28,066 bases of DNA, taken from contig JAISJS010000394.1 of the NCBI GenBank assembly GCA_031261385.1, forward strand, positions 1-28,066, in the 5' to 3' direction. Below, piece after piece: positions 1-8,334 of the stretch. A program made the translations under genes and the position numbers. Origin of the DNA: Treponema sp. Its GTDB lineage: Bacteria; Spirochaetota; Spirochaetia; Treponematales; Breznakiellaceae. The notes beneath the pieces were generated by a model. That model saw only the letters and a list, made by a program, of their open reading frames with translations. It did not search any database and was not told the origin of the DNA. Within the stretch, counting starts at the first letter, position 1, and every line of letters starts with the position of its first letter.

Positions 1-3000
1 CATACGCTTTAAGGGGATGACAGCTTCATCTCCTGCTTCCCCCATCACGCCGAGGGCCGCGCCATAACGGAAATAGGTCGGCGTGCTTACAATCTGGTTA
101 GTAAAAGCGCCCCCATGGGCATAGGGCAATAAGGCGGTATCGGGCATTATATCCGGGCCGGCGGCCAGAGACTCACTGGCAGCTGCCTGGCTAACCGCAT
201 TCTGTTCCCGTTGTATACTTCCCTTAACATACCCGTTAATAAGTGATGTAGCTCCTGCTGCGGCAATAAGCCCCAGCCCCAGAGGCCACATACCCGGCGT
301 GGCAATCATTTGCAGTCCGGCTTGCAAAAACAGGTTTGGAAGAGCCTCAAGAAGCTGCATGGACATGGAGGCCAGGGCGTTTTTCATGGCATCCCCGGCA
401 TCGGCATTTTGCGCCAGGGCGCTTCCGATTTCTTCAAGGCCTGAAAGGACGCCATTCATGGATATATTGGCCAAGCCATACGCAAGATCGGCAAGAACTT
501 TGCTTACCGCTTTGTCAAATGAGCCGAGTTCACCCAGGGCGTCCTCAAGCCACCCGGTAAACATTGCCTGGAAATTCCCGCTGATATCGGCTGCTTTTAT
601 AGTTTTGACCATTTTATCAAATGCTGCTAATTCTTCTTCGGTAGCGTTTGCTGCAACAAGTGTCAGACGGGCAAGTTCTTCCTGTGATAATCCCAGAGCC
701 TCCACCCGCTGCCGGTATTCATCAAGAATAACCGTACGATCATACTCGTCCATGAGTTCCTTGACTTTATCGGCCTCTTCCTTCTTGTATTTATTGGCCA
801 TCATGGTTTCATAGGCAAGCTCTTTTTCTGATTTTCCGAGGTCCCTAATCTTTTTTTGAAGAGCCTCTATGGTTTTTGTATAATCATCGCCCTGAATGGC
901 TTCACCCAACGCATTATATGTTTCTATAAGCGGCTTGATGGATTCATCCATGAGCTTAAACGGATCGTCAATATTTTTCGGGTCAATCGAGAGCAGATCA
1001 GTAATGGCCTTTTGTATCTCGTTCTGTTGGCCGCGCAGAACTCCTGCAACATCGAACGATGCGCCAAGGGCATCAGATACGGTTTGTGTTACCGAAAGAG
1101 AACCTTCAAGCCCCTTTACAAACAGCTCTGCCGCGGTTTTTCCCTGTTCCTTAAACCCGTCGAATTGTTTTAAATCAACCCTGGTTATTTCGCTGTACCA
1201 TTCCTGCCAGCGTTTCTTGTCCGCTGCTTTTACTGGAGGCGGGTCTGTTTTTATGGTTATTCCGAATACTATCTTGTTTATTTCTTCGCGTATTCTTTGA
1301 GCTTCACCGGTGACCCGTGGATCATCGCCTTTAAAACTTTTCAGAATACTTATCATGGCATCAATGTCTTTATTCGCGACCGCCTCAGCCCAACCGGCAG
1401 TTTCGGTAAGGCGCGCTTCTAACTGGCGGGCATTATAGTCCAGCAAATCCAAAGCTTCCACTATTTTCTCATTTGCATCCTTAGGCCCTTCCCACCATGT
1501 TGTGGCATCCGGATTTATTTCCTGCTCAAGAATTGACAATATACGTTTTGCGTCACCTTCAAGCATTACAACCGTATCAGCTGACATAGCTTGTAATCCA
1601 CGAAGTTTCTGTTCCAGGGCATTTCCTCTTGCCGCTTCCTGCAGCGCTTCTGAAAAATGCCCGGTTTCTTTTGCCGCATCGAACATGTTCTTCGTGAGAC
1701 CCCGGATACGGCCACCGGTTTCTTCAAAGGTATTTGCCGTCTCAACAAGAATACGGTTATACTCATTATGGTCTGTAGCGTTTCGTAATAAATTAACCCG
1801 TTCTATTTGTCGCCGGGCTTCATCTACAGTTGTCCCATATGCCTTTATTTGCTTGTTTAATTCCGGATAAAGACTGATAAGCTCTACCGTTGTTTTTTGA
1901 TCCAGGGTCTTCGCACCGTTTAATCCGCCATACGAATTGAGGAGGCTGTCAGCGTGTGTTTTTGCCGCTTTGTTTGCCGCTGCGAATTTATCGGCTTCTG
2001 TCTTTGCTGCCGCCAAAAGACCAACAAAAAGACTTACACCTGCGATTACCCCGCTTATTGCCAATACGATCGGATTGGCATTCATTGCCGCATTGATTCC
2101 TTTTATCGCGAGTATGACCGGCCCTGATATTGCAACGACCCCGCCCATCCCAAGCACAAACCGTTTGGTCCCGTCATCCATATTTTCAAGCGCGTTAAGC
2201 GCCCCGGAAGCGAAGTCAAGAATATCGTTTACCATCGGCAGCAGGAGTTCCCCAAACGATGCCAGCGCCTGCTTCGCGTCATCGGTGACATTGGAAAATT
2301 TTTCCATGGTGGTTCCGGAGAGCGTATCCATGGCGCCCGCGTATTTCCCCGTTGTGGCCGTCATGCCGGTAAAGGCCGCTTCAAGTTCCTGAAATCCCAC
2401 CTTGCCCTGGGAGACCAAATTCTTTATATCCGCATCAGATGTCTGAAGCGTTTTTGACAATTCCGTAATAATCGGAATACCCTGCTGCTGCATCTGGTTA
2501 AGGTCCCGCATGGTAAGCTGCCCCTGGGCGCGAACCTTTTCATACACCCCGGAAATCGCCTGGAAGGAAGAGCCGGTCCCTGCGGCAATATTGCCCATGA
2601 CCTTCATGGTTTTGGTCACATACTCAGCGTTATTCCCCAGAGACACCAGAGATTTTCCCAGGGTAAAAACCTCTTCCACGGAGAGGCCGGGGGACGTGCC
2701 CAGTTTCCGCCATTCCTCAAAAACTTCGTTTGCGTCATTTGCCGATCCAAGCACGTTTTCAAGTGATTTTTTTAACTTCTCGTTTTCAGCGGCAAATTTT
2801 ACGCTTGCGGTTCCTGCGGCGATTATTATTCCGGAAAGGACAAGCGCCCCCTTTTCAAGTTTGCCGAGGGCGTCGTCAAGGTCTTTGGCCTCTTTTTCCG
2901 TTTCACCGATCGCCTTGTCAAGTTTTTCCATTTCCTTGATGGCCTTCTCGACCTCGGCTTCCACCAGGACCCGTAATTCATCGGTTATTTGTGTGGACAC
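1..3000 (-). CDS. Tail tape measure protein (3' end outside window)
   Basis: This is the phage tail length-determining protein, a scaffold for tail-tube assembly that also acts in DNA injection. The minus-strand frame is open for the full 1,000 codons to the window edge. I chose the GTG at 3000 because GGAGG lies 9 bases upstream; it overlaps the preceding frame by 23 bp. Residues 1-50 are charged and coiled-coil-like, followed by a hydrophobic stretch (about 51-65). At about 162-177 is the segment LTMRDLNQMQQQGIPI, the hallmark of the tape-measure N-terminal domain (TIGR02675-type). Close to the left edge the protein reads GEAGDEAVIPL, a motif usually found near the C-terminus of these proteins, so little is probably missing. 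It follows the tail-chaperone frames, the usual order in siphovirus tail modules. The family assignment is firm; the exact C-terminus is not visible. Confidence 0.92.
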   Translation of the reverse strand, partial: MSTQITDELRVLVEAEVEKAIKEMEKLDKAIGETEKEAKDLDDALGKLEKGALVLSGIIIAAGTASVKFAAENEKLKKSLENVLGSANDANEVFEEWRKLGTSPGLSVEEVFTLGKSLVSLGNNAEYVTKTMKVMGNIAAGTGSSFQAISGVYEKVRAQGQLTMRDLNQMQQQGIPIITELSKTLQTSDADIKNLVSQGKVGFQELEAAFTGMTATTGKYAGAMDTLSGTTMEKFSNVTDDAKQALASFGELLLPMVNDILDFASGALNALENMDDGTKRFVLGMGGVVAISGPVILAIKGINAAMNANPIVLAISGVIAGVSLFVGLLAAAKTEADKFAAANKAAKTHADSLLNSYGGLNGAKTLDQKTTVELISLYPELNKQIKAYGTTVDEARRQIERVNLLRNATDHNEYNRILVETANTFEETGGRIRGLTKNMFDAAKETGHFSEALQEAARGNALEQKLRGLQAMSADTVVMLEGDAKRILSILEQEINPDATTWWEGPKDANEKIVEALDLLDYNARQLEARLTETAGWAEAVANKDIDAMISILKSFKGDDPRVTGEAQRIREEINKIVFGITIKTDPPPVKAADKKRWQEWYSEITRVDLKQFDGFKEQGKTAAELFVKGLEGSLSVTQTVSDALGASFDVAGVLRGQQNEIQKAITDLLSIDPKNIDDPFKLMDESIKPLIETYNALGEAIQGDDYTKTIEALQKKIRDLGKSEKELAYETMMANKYKKEEADKVKELMDEYDRTVILDEYRQRVEALGLSQEELARLTLVAANATEEELAAFDKMVKTIKAADISGNFQAMFTGWLEDALGELGSFDKAVSKVLADLAYGLANISMNGVLSGLEEIGSALAQNADAGDAMKNALASMSMQLLEALPNLFLQAGLQMIATPGMWPLGLGLIAAAGATSLINGYVKGSIQREQNAVSQAAASESLAAGPDIMPDTALLPYAHGGAFTNQIVSTPTYFRYGAALGVMGEAGDEAVIPLKRM

Positions 3001-3289
3001 GTCCTGGTTCCTCCCCGGTGGTTTTCTGCGCGGCCTTCAGACGGTCGAGCATGTCCCTGGTATCGTCAAACAGATCCAGCAGCTCCAGTATAGCTTCCGG
3101 TTCATCGGCCCAGCCTTTGCCGGAGGGCAGCCCCCGGCGGCAGCATTGCCGCCAGATGGCGAAAGCCGTATAAAAATCAGGGGTCAAATATTTTTTAAAT
3201 TCTTTCCGTTTCAGAAACCCGAAGGAAAATTCCTCACGCATATCATCGTATACGGGATGCCAGGTCATTGTGTGGCACCCCGTATACAC
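2978..3289 (-). CDS. Tail assembly chaperone, C-terminal (frameshift) part
   Basis: This 103-codon frame lies between the upstream chaperone gene and the tape measure. It is probably not a stand-alone gene. The first possible start (GTG at 3289) has no Shine-Dalgarno, while the frame is open upstream to an A9 tract at the end of the 138-aa frame. A -1 slip there would give a fusion of about 246 aa, equivalent to the gpG-T product of lambda. The protein begins YTGCHTMTWHPVYDDM and is mainly helical with a charged C-terminus, as expected for the extended chaperone that loads the tape measure. It overlaps the tape-measure start by 23 bp. I infer the role from position and the slippery site; I do not recognise the sequence beyond that. 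Confidence 0.7.
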   Translation of the reverse strand: MYTGCHTMTWHPVYDDMREEFSFGFLKRKEFKKYLTPDFYTAFAIWRQCCRRGLPSGKGWADEPEAILELLDLFDDTRDMLDRLKAAQKTTGEEPGRVHTNNR

Positions 3290-3300
3290 AAGCTCAAAGG

Positions 3301-3717
3301 CTATCCGGAACTTTTTTTTTCGTCGTTTTCAAGCACATCGGAAAGGACTTCGGCGCACAATTCGGTTACCAGATCCCGTATGCCAAACGAGGTGGATTCA
3401 GCCAGCCTGACGCCGTCACTGACGGGCGTTTCCGTCCCGTCACCGGAAACCGTGATCATGTTGGTGATCTTTCCGATATGGTTCCGGAGTATGCGGCCGT
3501 AGCGGTACCGGTGTTTAAAGGTGACCGGCGCCGGCGCCGAATTCCCGCCCAGGTCCGCCGCCGACAGTTCGCGTTCGGTATCGAGGCTGAACAGATCGCC
3601 GCGCTCCTCGGCCTTTGGCCGTTTTATTTCAAAGGTCATCTGTTCCGACGCGGGCAGTTCGCGGTTGCCGTTGAATTTCGGAACAAAAATATAGCTTGCC
3701 CGTGCGCTGAATATCAC
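3301..3717 (-). CDS. Tail assembly chaperone, N-terminal product
   Basis: A 138-aa protein translated just after the tail tube gene (ATGA overlap, 4 bp) and just before the tape measure. In siphovirus tail modules this slot holds the assembly chaperone that coats the tape measure before tube polymerisation. The N-terminal half contains a beta-rich stretch (about residues 18-75) and the C-terminus is acidic and helical, ending NDEKKSSG. The codons GAA AAA AAA AGT near the end lie in a run of nine A, a strong -1 slippery site leading into the 103-codon frame downstream. The assignment rests on synteny and the frameshift, not on a recognised domain. Confidence 0.72.
   Translation of the reverse strand: MIFSARASYIFVPKFNGNRELPASEQMTFEIKRPKAEERGDLFSLDTERELSAADLGGNSAPAPVTFKHRYRYGRILRNHIGKITNMITVSGDGTETPVSDGVRLAESTSFGIRDLVTELCAEVLSDVLENDEKKSSG
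3310..3321 (-). promoter_or_regulatory. Putative -1 programmed frameshift site (A9 tract)
   Basis: On the minus strand the codons GAA AAA AAA AGT contain the heptamer A AAA AAA. A slip of -1 places the ribosome on AAG TTC CGG, which stays open into the 103-codon frame. Only three codons separate the site from the zero-frame TAG, so two products of 138 and about 246 aa are expected. Tail-chaperone frameshifting is well established in lambda-like and many other tailed phages. Confidence 0.65.
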
Positions 3718-4415
3718 GATGCCGCCCCCTCGACTTCCCGCCGGATAAGGCAGGGCTTCCGCTTGCCGTCGATGCGGTAGTTGAAGCTGAAGGACTGAAC
3801 GCCGTCCATGGGTTTCGGCGCCTGGATGCTCTCGCTGATGAGCGGCATGTACTCCCAGAGCTCGGTCTCGCCCGGCTCGTCGGTTTCACGGCGGCTCATC
3901 ATGTATTCATGTTCCACCGGCCGCGAAGGAAACCGGGCGACATTGGTCCCGTCGGTGTAGATGATTTCCCGGTACTCGCCCCAAAGCTCATACTGCTCCT
4001 CGCTGTCCACGTCGACCACACCGTTAATGGTTCCGGTCCGTTCCTTGAAAGCGCCGGGAATATAGGCCTTGACGCCGGAATCCACATCGGCCTGGGTCGT
4101 GACATCATGGCTCTGGCCCTGGGACGAATCCTGCACATCGGTCGCAAAGCTAATGAGCTTCAGGTTCAGGGGAAGCACCGCGTCCCCTGAAACAAGGTTT
4201 TGCCCCGCCTTTGCCCAATACACGTTCCCCACCGCGAGGGGCAGCGCCCCTCTGGCGGCCAGTGTCTCGCCCGGAACGGGAATCCCCGATCCGCTTTGCG
4301 CCCTGGAGACGATCCGGTAAAACCCGGATGTGGTAATCGTTGTCGACTCCCCGCCGGTTATGACCGCTCCAAAGGTTATACGGTAAAGCTTGCCGTCTTT
4401 TCCGCCTGGTCTCAT
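3714..4415 (-). CDS. Major tail tube protein
   Basis: A 233-aa protein with no signal peptide or membrane segment, rich in beta-strand patterns, Gly, Ser and Thr. It reads as a virion tube subunit: a beta-rich N-terminal half (about 1-95), a central segment with VDVDSEEQYELWGEYREI (about 129-146), and a C-terminal strand region ending in a basic tail. It lies between the tail completion protein and the chaperone pair, and its last codons overlap the chaperone start by 4 bp. No contractile sheath gene is adjacent, so this is probably the only tube subunit of a non-contractile tail. The function is inferred mainly from position and composition. Confidence 0.65.
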   Translation of the reverse strand: MRPGGKDGKLYRITFGAVITGGESTTITTSGFYRIVSRAQSGSGIPVPGETLAARGALPLAVGNVYWAKAGQNLVSGDAVLPLNLKLISFATDVQDSSQGQSHDVTTQADVDSGVKAYIPGAFKERTGTINGVVDVDSEEQYELWGEYREIIYTDGTNVARFPSRPVEHEYMMSRRETDEPGETELWEYMPLISESIQAPKPMDGVQSFSFNYRIDGKRKPCLIRREVEGAAS

Positions 4416-4883
4416 TTAGTCCTCCTGTTGCGAGACGATGCTCGCGGGATATGTGATAGTTATACGCCATGTTTCCCGGTAGCGGGCGGGCATGGGAGCC
4501 TCATCGGTTTCGTATTCAAACGCTCCGGGAATTATTTTTTCAAACGCCGCCCGGAGTTTTTTTGTTTTTGTTGATCCCGGATTATCCGGGTCAGGAATGG
4601 CAACCGGCACCTCAAGGGAAGCTTCACCCAGCCGCATCATGATCCGCAGGGGCTGGCGGATGTACGCCACAAAGGATCGGGCGACGCCGGAAGAAACAAT
4701 CTCGGCTTTCAGGGTCATGGTCTCATACGAGAGGGGATCCCCGTCCCCCCTCTCGCCGCCCAGGGTAAACCCCTCAAGCCATAAATCCAGATGGGCGTTT
4801 GTGTTGGTGGCCGCCTGGGGTTGCTCAATGACCTGCAGGCCTTTGGCCCGCAGCGCCGCAACCAGCGCGTCAATTACCGTCAC
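4416..4883 (-). CDS. Tail completion or terminator protein (Mu gp37-like position)
   Basis: A 155-aa protein. The N-terminus (VIDALVAALRAKGLQVIEQP) has the helix-then-strand pattern seen in tail terminator proteins, which begin with a helix defining a short variable-length domain that caps the tube. The remainder is beta-rich and ends with a conserved-looking strand WRITITYPASI. It overlaps the gpG-like gene upstream by 4 bp (ATGA) and lies directly before the tail tube gene, the standard position of the terminator/completion gene. I cannot distinguish the Mu gp37 family from other terminators by eye. Confidence 0.55.
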   Translation of the reverse strand: MTVIDALVAALRAKGLQVIEQPQAATNTNAHLDLWLEGFTLGGERGDGDPLSYETMTLKAEIVSSGVARSFVAYIRQPLRIMMRLGEASLEVPVAIPDPDNPGSTKTKKLRAAFEKIIPGAFEYETDEAPMPARYRETWRITITYPASIVSQQED

Positions 4884-5482
4884 TGTTTTTTCCCTCCCAT
4901 TTCTTTTCTGATTCCTTCCTGAATAAGTTTGGTTAAAAATTCTTCATCCTTAGCGTCGATATGGAGAAACGGCCGGGCGGGGATGGTCACCGAATCTTTA
5001 ATGATGAATAACATAAATACATCCTTGCCTTTCTTGGCAATGAACGCTTTTCCCTTTTTGAAAAAGGTATACCCATCAGCTTTCATAGCTCGAATAAGCG
5101 CACCGGGACTAAAGGCTCCATAATCTTTCATCTTTTTTCGTGTATTTGGTCCCGAAGGTATCCACAACGCCCGTGCATTTTTCGGCCTGATGGTCCCGCC
5201 CTCCTGCAGCAGCCGCGCCTGTTTTTTGTTGGTGCTGGCATCGGCCCAGGTTGCCCCGGAATGGACGGCGATACCCCTGACCAAGTCATCAGAATCCCGC
5301 AGGGTCTTGTCGCCCCGCTTTATTGAAATAGTAAGCGGGCTGTTGGGCGGCTGAACCCCGTTTTTTATCCGCCGTTCTGCACAGGACCTTAGATATTCCG
5401 CCGCCCGATGCATAGTTGCAGGGATACCTTCCTCCAGGGCTTTCCCGTAGAGCGGGGGCCGGGATACAATCTTAACGCCCAT
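4880..5482 (-). CDS. Virion morphogenesis protein (Mu gpG / HK97 gp10-like)
   Basis: A 200-aa protein of the head-tail joining region. I place the start at the ATG at 5482 (MGVKIVSRPPLYGKAL), with GGAG about 10 bases upstream; an earlier in-frame start would only read through the 3' end of the preceding gene. It contains an N-terminal helix with repeated basic residues, the segment TLRDSDDLVRGIAV followed by GTIRPKNARALWIP, and near the C-terminus ITIPARPFLHID-like residues (here VTIPARPFLHID). The Leu-Arg-Asp-Ser-Asp and Pro-Ala-Arg-Pro-Phe motifs are typical of phage virion morphogenesis proteins that act in tail completion. It sits between the gp36-like and terminator genes as in Mu-like phages. 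Confidence 0.75.
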   Translation of the reverse strand: MGVKIVSRPPLYGKALEEGIPATMHRAAEYLRSCAERRIKNGVQPPNSPLTISIKRGDKTLRDSDDLVRGIAVHSGATWADASTNKKQARLLQEGGTIRPKNARALWIPSGPNTRKKMKDYGAFSPGALIRAMKADGYTFFKKGKAFIAKKGKDVFMLFIIKDSVTIPARPFLHIDAKDEEFLTKLIQEGIRKEMGGKKQ

Positions 5483-5855
5483 AGTCCGGCAGCTCCGGCA
5501 CGATGACCGCCCCGCCTGCGGGCCCGGCGGCGGTTCCGGCGCCGTCATCATGTTTTGTTTTGATGGCGCCGAAATAGGATTCTATCAGGTCAGCCGCGTC
5601 CTCTTCTTTTGACCGCGCCTTTTCCGGATACCCCACAAAGAACCAAAGCTCGTACAGGGCGCGGGTGACGATAATCTGCCGGACAACTTCATTGTCCTCG
5701 TCGATAGCATTTCCTGTTGACAGGATCTTTCCCCTGGCCCAGATTACCGCCTTCTCAACCGCCCGTTCCGCATTGGCGTCATCGCCCAGGGTGAGCGTCA
5801 TATAATCTTGCGGCGTAACATCCCGCTGGAGGTCTTCAACGCTCACCCGTTCCAT
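5472..5855 (-). CDS. Mu gp36-like head-tail connector protein (DUF1320)
   Basis: A 127-aa protein that starts at the ATG at 5855, with AGGAG 8 bases upstream. The N-terminus (MERVSVEDLQRDVTPQDYMTL) and the helical middle with AVEKAVIWARGKI and RALYELWFFVGYPEKAR fit the DUF1320 family, which encodes Mu gp36 and resembles the small adaptor proteins that extend the portal. The C-terminus is a flexible Gly/Ala-rich tail. It follows the major capsid gene after a terminator-like hairpin and overlaps the gpG-like gene by 11 bp. Confidence 0.75.
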   Translation of the reverse strand: MERVSVEDLQRDVTPQDYMTLTLGDDANAERAVEKAVIWARGKILSTGNAIDEDNEVVRQIIVTRALYELWFFVGYPEKARSKEEDAADLIESYFGAIKTKHDDGAGTAAGPAGGAVIVPELPDYGR

Positions 5856-5886
5856 TAATAAAACTCCTGTTATAAAAAATAATGAC

Positions 5887-5907
5887 AGGGCCGGAAACCC
5901 CGGCCCT
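5887..5907 (-). terminator. Hairpin between capsid and gp36-like genes
   Basis: An 8-bp perfect GC stem (AGGGCCGG / CCGGCCCT) with a 5-nt loop lies just after the major capsid stop on the minus strand. It is followed a few bases later by a T-rich stretch (ATTATTTTTT). It could act as a partial terminator or an mRNA-stabilising 3' end that raises capsid output over downstream genes. Confidence 0.55.
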
Positions 5908-5916
5908 AAAAACAAC

Positions 5917-6873
5917 CTAACTTGCCGCAAACTCCATGACGGCGATGGCCTTGGGGTTGATGATCGGGAAGGGCTTGGATTTCACGTAGATATCCGTACC
6001 CCGCTGGTCGGCCCGTTCTTTGGTGAAGGAATAAAACGGCACCGCTTCCCGCATCTGCACATCATCAATTTTGCAGTACGGGAGGGACTGTCCCGCGTTG
6101 ACGGCCCGGATCATGAGCTGCCGTGCGCCGACCATCCGCTTGGTGCTTTTGGTTCCGTTCGTGGAAATGTCCACATAGGAATCGGTGTCCAGCAGAATCT
6201 TGAACCCGCCGATTTCCACATAGCCCGCCCCGACCGTGGCATTGAAAGCCTTTTGGCCGGAGACGAGCGTGACGATGGCGGAAAAGAGATCCTGGGCGGC
6301 GATAATTTCCACCGGCCCGCCGACAAACTGGCCGTTGATCGTTTCGACGCCGGTATTGATGGCGCTTATCACGTCCCCGATGGTAAGGTTTGCCAGAGTC
6401 TTGGCCGAAGCCTTTTTGGTGATGTTCCCGTAGGTAACCTCGTAGCGGATGAGGCCGGTCCCGGACTTCATCATGTAATCGATCTTGCCCTGATGCGCCT
6501 GGATACAGAGCGCTCGGGTGGTGGCGCGGACGATGATGAGCGCGTTTTCCAGTTTCTCGTCAATGAGCTGCTGCTTCCCCGTCAGGGACGCCCGCTCGTA
6601 TTCATCCAGCTCCACCGCCGAAAAGGTGTCATCCAGTTCGATGGGCATGGGTTCAATCAGCCCGACACTGGAGCTGCTCTTGGGCCGGATACCCGTGTCG
6701 CCCCGCCGGATCACCGGCACGTTGCCAACTTCCCGTTCAATGTCCGTCACCGCGATGTACGTGGAATTTTTCAGGGGACGGCGTTTGAAATAATCCATGG
6801 CGTTACTCGCCGTGGGCGGACTCGCCGTGATGACCCGCTCAATGTCCGCAGGATTTATTATAATTCCCGGCAT
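5917..6873 (-). CDS. Major capsid protein (lambda gpE-like family)
   Basis: A 318-aa shell subunit. The start at 6873 has AGGAGG just upstream. The order of elements fits the lambda gpE-like capsid family: an N-terminal arm with YFKRRPLKNSTYIAVTDIER, an insertion-domain region with RRGDTGI, a long helix (about residues 95-130, DEKLENALIIVRATTRAL), a central domain, and near the C-terminus PFYSFTKERADQRGTDIYVKS then KPFPIINPKAIAV. The last segment, a strand ending in Pro-rich residues close to the C-terminus, is typical of Phage_cap_E proteins. The decoration protein gene lies directly upstream and the scaffold-protease before it, matching lambda and some Mu-like siphophages rather than Mu itself (gpT). 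Confidence 0.85.
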   Translation of the reverse strand: MPGIIINPADIERVITASPPTASNAMDYFKRRPLKNSTYIAVTDIEREVGNVPVIRRGDTGIRPKSSSSVGLIEPMPIELDDTFSAVELDEYERASLTGKQQLIDEKLENALIIVRATTRALCIQAHQGKIDYMMKSGTGLIRYEVTYGNITKKASAKTLANLTIGDVISAINTGVETINGQFVGGPVEIIAAQDLFSAIVTLVSGQKAFNATVGAGYVEIGGFKILLDTDSYVDISTNGTKSTKRMVGARQLMIRAVNAGQSLPYCKIDDVQMREAVPFYSFTKERADQRGTDIYVKSKPFPIINPKAIAVMEFAAS

Positions 6874-6928
6874 GGTTCCTCCTATGCCTTAAATGCTGTG
6901 TGTTTCATAAACGGATTAAATTACCCGC

Positions 6929-7324
6929 CTATGCCATTACCGAATAGTCAAAGTCCTGGACCGCGTAGATCCCGCGGTTTACCAGGGTCGCTATCATGGC
7001 GTCGCCCGCCGGTACCGGATCACCGGAGCCAAACGAGTTGAGCAGCCGGGCAAGGACGACCATGCCATGGTGCAGGCACAAGCCCGGCTTTGCCCCATCC
7101 GTGGTATCCGTGTCCTGAATCAGGACACAGTCCGCCTGATCCGCCGGCGCCGCGCCTTCGCCGGTGACCGCGTCCCTGGCCGCGACATAGCCGTCCGCGG
7201 CCGCCTTGAGCAGCGTCCCCGCCTGATAGGTATGCCCCGCGGCTATCAGCGGAGAACCCACGATCGGCGGATGCCCCGGATGCACGACGCCCCGGTCCCC
7301 GACAATTTCCTGTATCTTTTCCAA
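6929..7324 (-). CDS. Capsid decoration protein (lambda gpD-like)
   Basis: A 131-aa protein. The start is TTG at 7324, chosen because AAGGAGG lies 6 bases upstream. The sequence is rich in Gly and Ala with GHTYQAGTLLKAAADGYVAA, then ADCVLIQDTDTT and GLCLHHGMVVLARLLN. The pattern 'fpaGtvL ... G.yv' followed by 'g.Lv..vdat' and a late pro-Val strand is that of the head decoration family (HDPD). Such trimeric proteins cement the expanded capsid. Its place between the protease and the capsid gene supports this. Confidence 0.8.
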   Translation of the reverse strand: MEKIQEIVGDRGVVHPGHPPIVGSPLIAAGHTYQAGTLLKAAADGYVAARDAVTGEGAAPADQADCVLIQDTDTTDGAKPGLCLHHGMVVLARLLNSFGSGDPVPAGDAMIATLVNRGIYAVQDFDYSVMA

Positions 7325-7335
7325 AGCCTGCCTCC

Positions 7336-8334
7336 TTACATCTTTTGCGCGACTTTACCCCAATCAACGGGTTTGGCGCCGCCGCCCTGATCGGAATAAT
7401 CAAATCCACCGCCGCCGGCCTTTACCGGGACGGGCCATTGGGAAAGGATGTCCCCCAGGAGATCAATGCCTTTGGAACTCACATCCTTTCCGCTGTCGGA
7501 AAAGTTCAAGGGTTCGTCATTTCCGGCAAGCCGTTCCGCCAGACCCTTGACCTTGTCCCGCAGCCCTTCGGGAACCTTTTCGTTCACCTTTGCCATGAGG
7601 GCTTCAACGCGGCTCTTGCGGACCTCTCCCTCCATTTTGACAAGCCGGTCGGAGAACTCTTTGTTTCCCCCGCCGTTTGTTTCCGGCGCGGCGCCGCCGC
7701 TTCCCGGAACCGGAGCGCCCGAACTGGCGGATCCGTTGTCAGCCGGTTTTGTCTCCGCCGCCTTTGCGGCGGCTTTCTCGCGCTCTTCTTTTTCCTTGAG
7801 GAGTTTTTTGTTCTCCTCCTCAAGCGCCTTGTTCTTTGCCTCAAGGGCCTCAGCTTCTTCTTTCGTCACCTGTGCAACCTCCCGTTCTTTCATCGCACCC
7901 TCAAAGGAGTACGTTTCAACCTGGTCGCCGTCGGCATAGTCATAGCTGACGGATTCCAGTTCCTGGAGCCCCGGTATCTTGGGCGGGGTTTCCCCGAGCA
8001 GGGCGACATGGTGAAGATACCGCTTGTTATCCCTGCCGCGCCGGGGGATACTCACGGACCAGCCGTCATATAACCCGTTGGCATAGGCGTCGTTCGCGGC
8101 ATCGCCGAATTCCACACTGCCCACAAGAAGATTTCCGTTTTCCGCAAGATCCACCGAGAGTACCTTGCCGTAGCGCGGCCCCTCTTTCTGATCCCGGGGA
8201 ATATGCCCGACGGTAAGCGGCGGCCGGCCCGCAAAGGTCTCTTTCACCTCCGCCAGATCCTGTCTGGTTATGGTTGACCCGTCCTGTCCCCACTCGCCCG
8301 TCCGGGCAAGCTCCAAAGTCCTGATGGCTTTCAT
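7336..8334 (-). CDS. Head maturation protease and scaffold (Mu gpI-like)
   Basis: A 332-aa protein counted from the ATG at 8334 (MKAIRTLELARTGEWGQDGS). The first 140 residues carry the Mu-like protease pattern, including RPPLTVGHIPRDQKEGPRYG and a later DGWSVSIPRRG. Residues about 165-200 are a Lys/Glu-rich coiled coil, followed by a Pro/Gly/Ala linker and a C-terminal helical scaffolding region ending PVDWGKVAQKM. This fits a fused protease-scaffold that organises the prohead and is then cleaved. The ATG at 8334 has no Shine-Dalgarno; the frame is open upstream to a GTG at 8487, so the true start is uncertain. It is separated from the MuF gene by an unusual 314-bp gap. Confidence 0.82.
   Translation of the reverse strand: MKAIRTLELARTGEWGQDGSTITRQDLAEVKETFAGRPPLTVGHIPRDQKEGPRYGKVLSVDLAENGNLLVGSVEFGDAANDAYANGLYDGWSVSIPRRGRDNKRYLHHVALLGETPPKIPGLQELESVSYDYADGDQVETYSFEGAMKEREVAQVTKEEAEALEAKNKALEEENKKLLKEKEEREKAAAKAAETKPADNGSASSGAPVPGSGGAAPETNGGGNKEFSDRLVKMEGEVRKSRVEALMAKVNEKVPEGLRDKVKGLAERLAGNDEPLNFSDSGKDVSSKGIDLLGDILSQWPVPVKAGGGGFDYSDQGGGAKPVDWGKVAQKM

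Noticed and set aside
2510..3502. 330-codon plus-strand frame opposite tape measure and chaperone genes
   Set aside because: Shadow of the minus-strand genes; Ser/Phe-rich low-quality sequence and no start signal.
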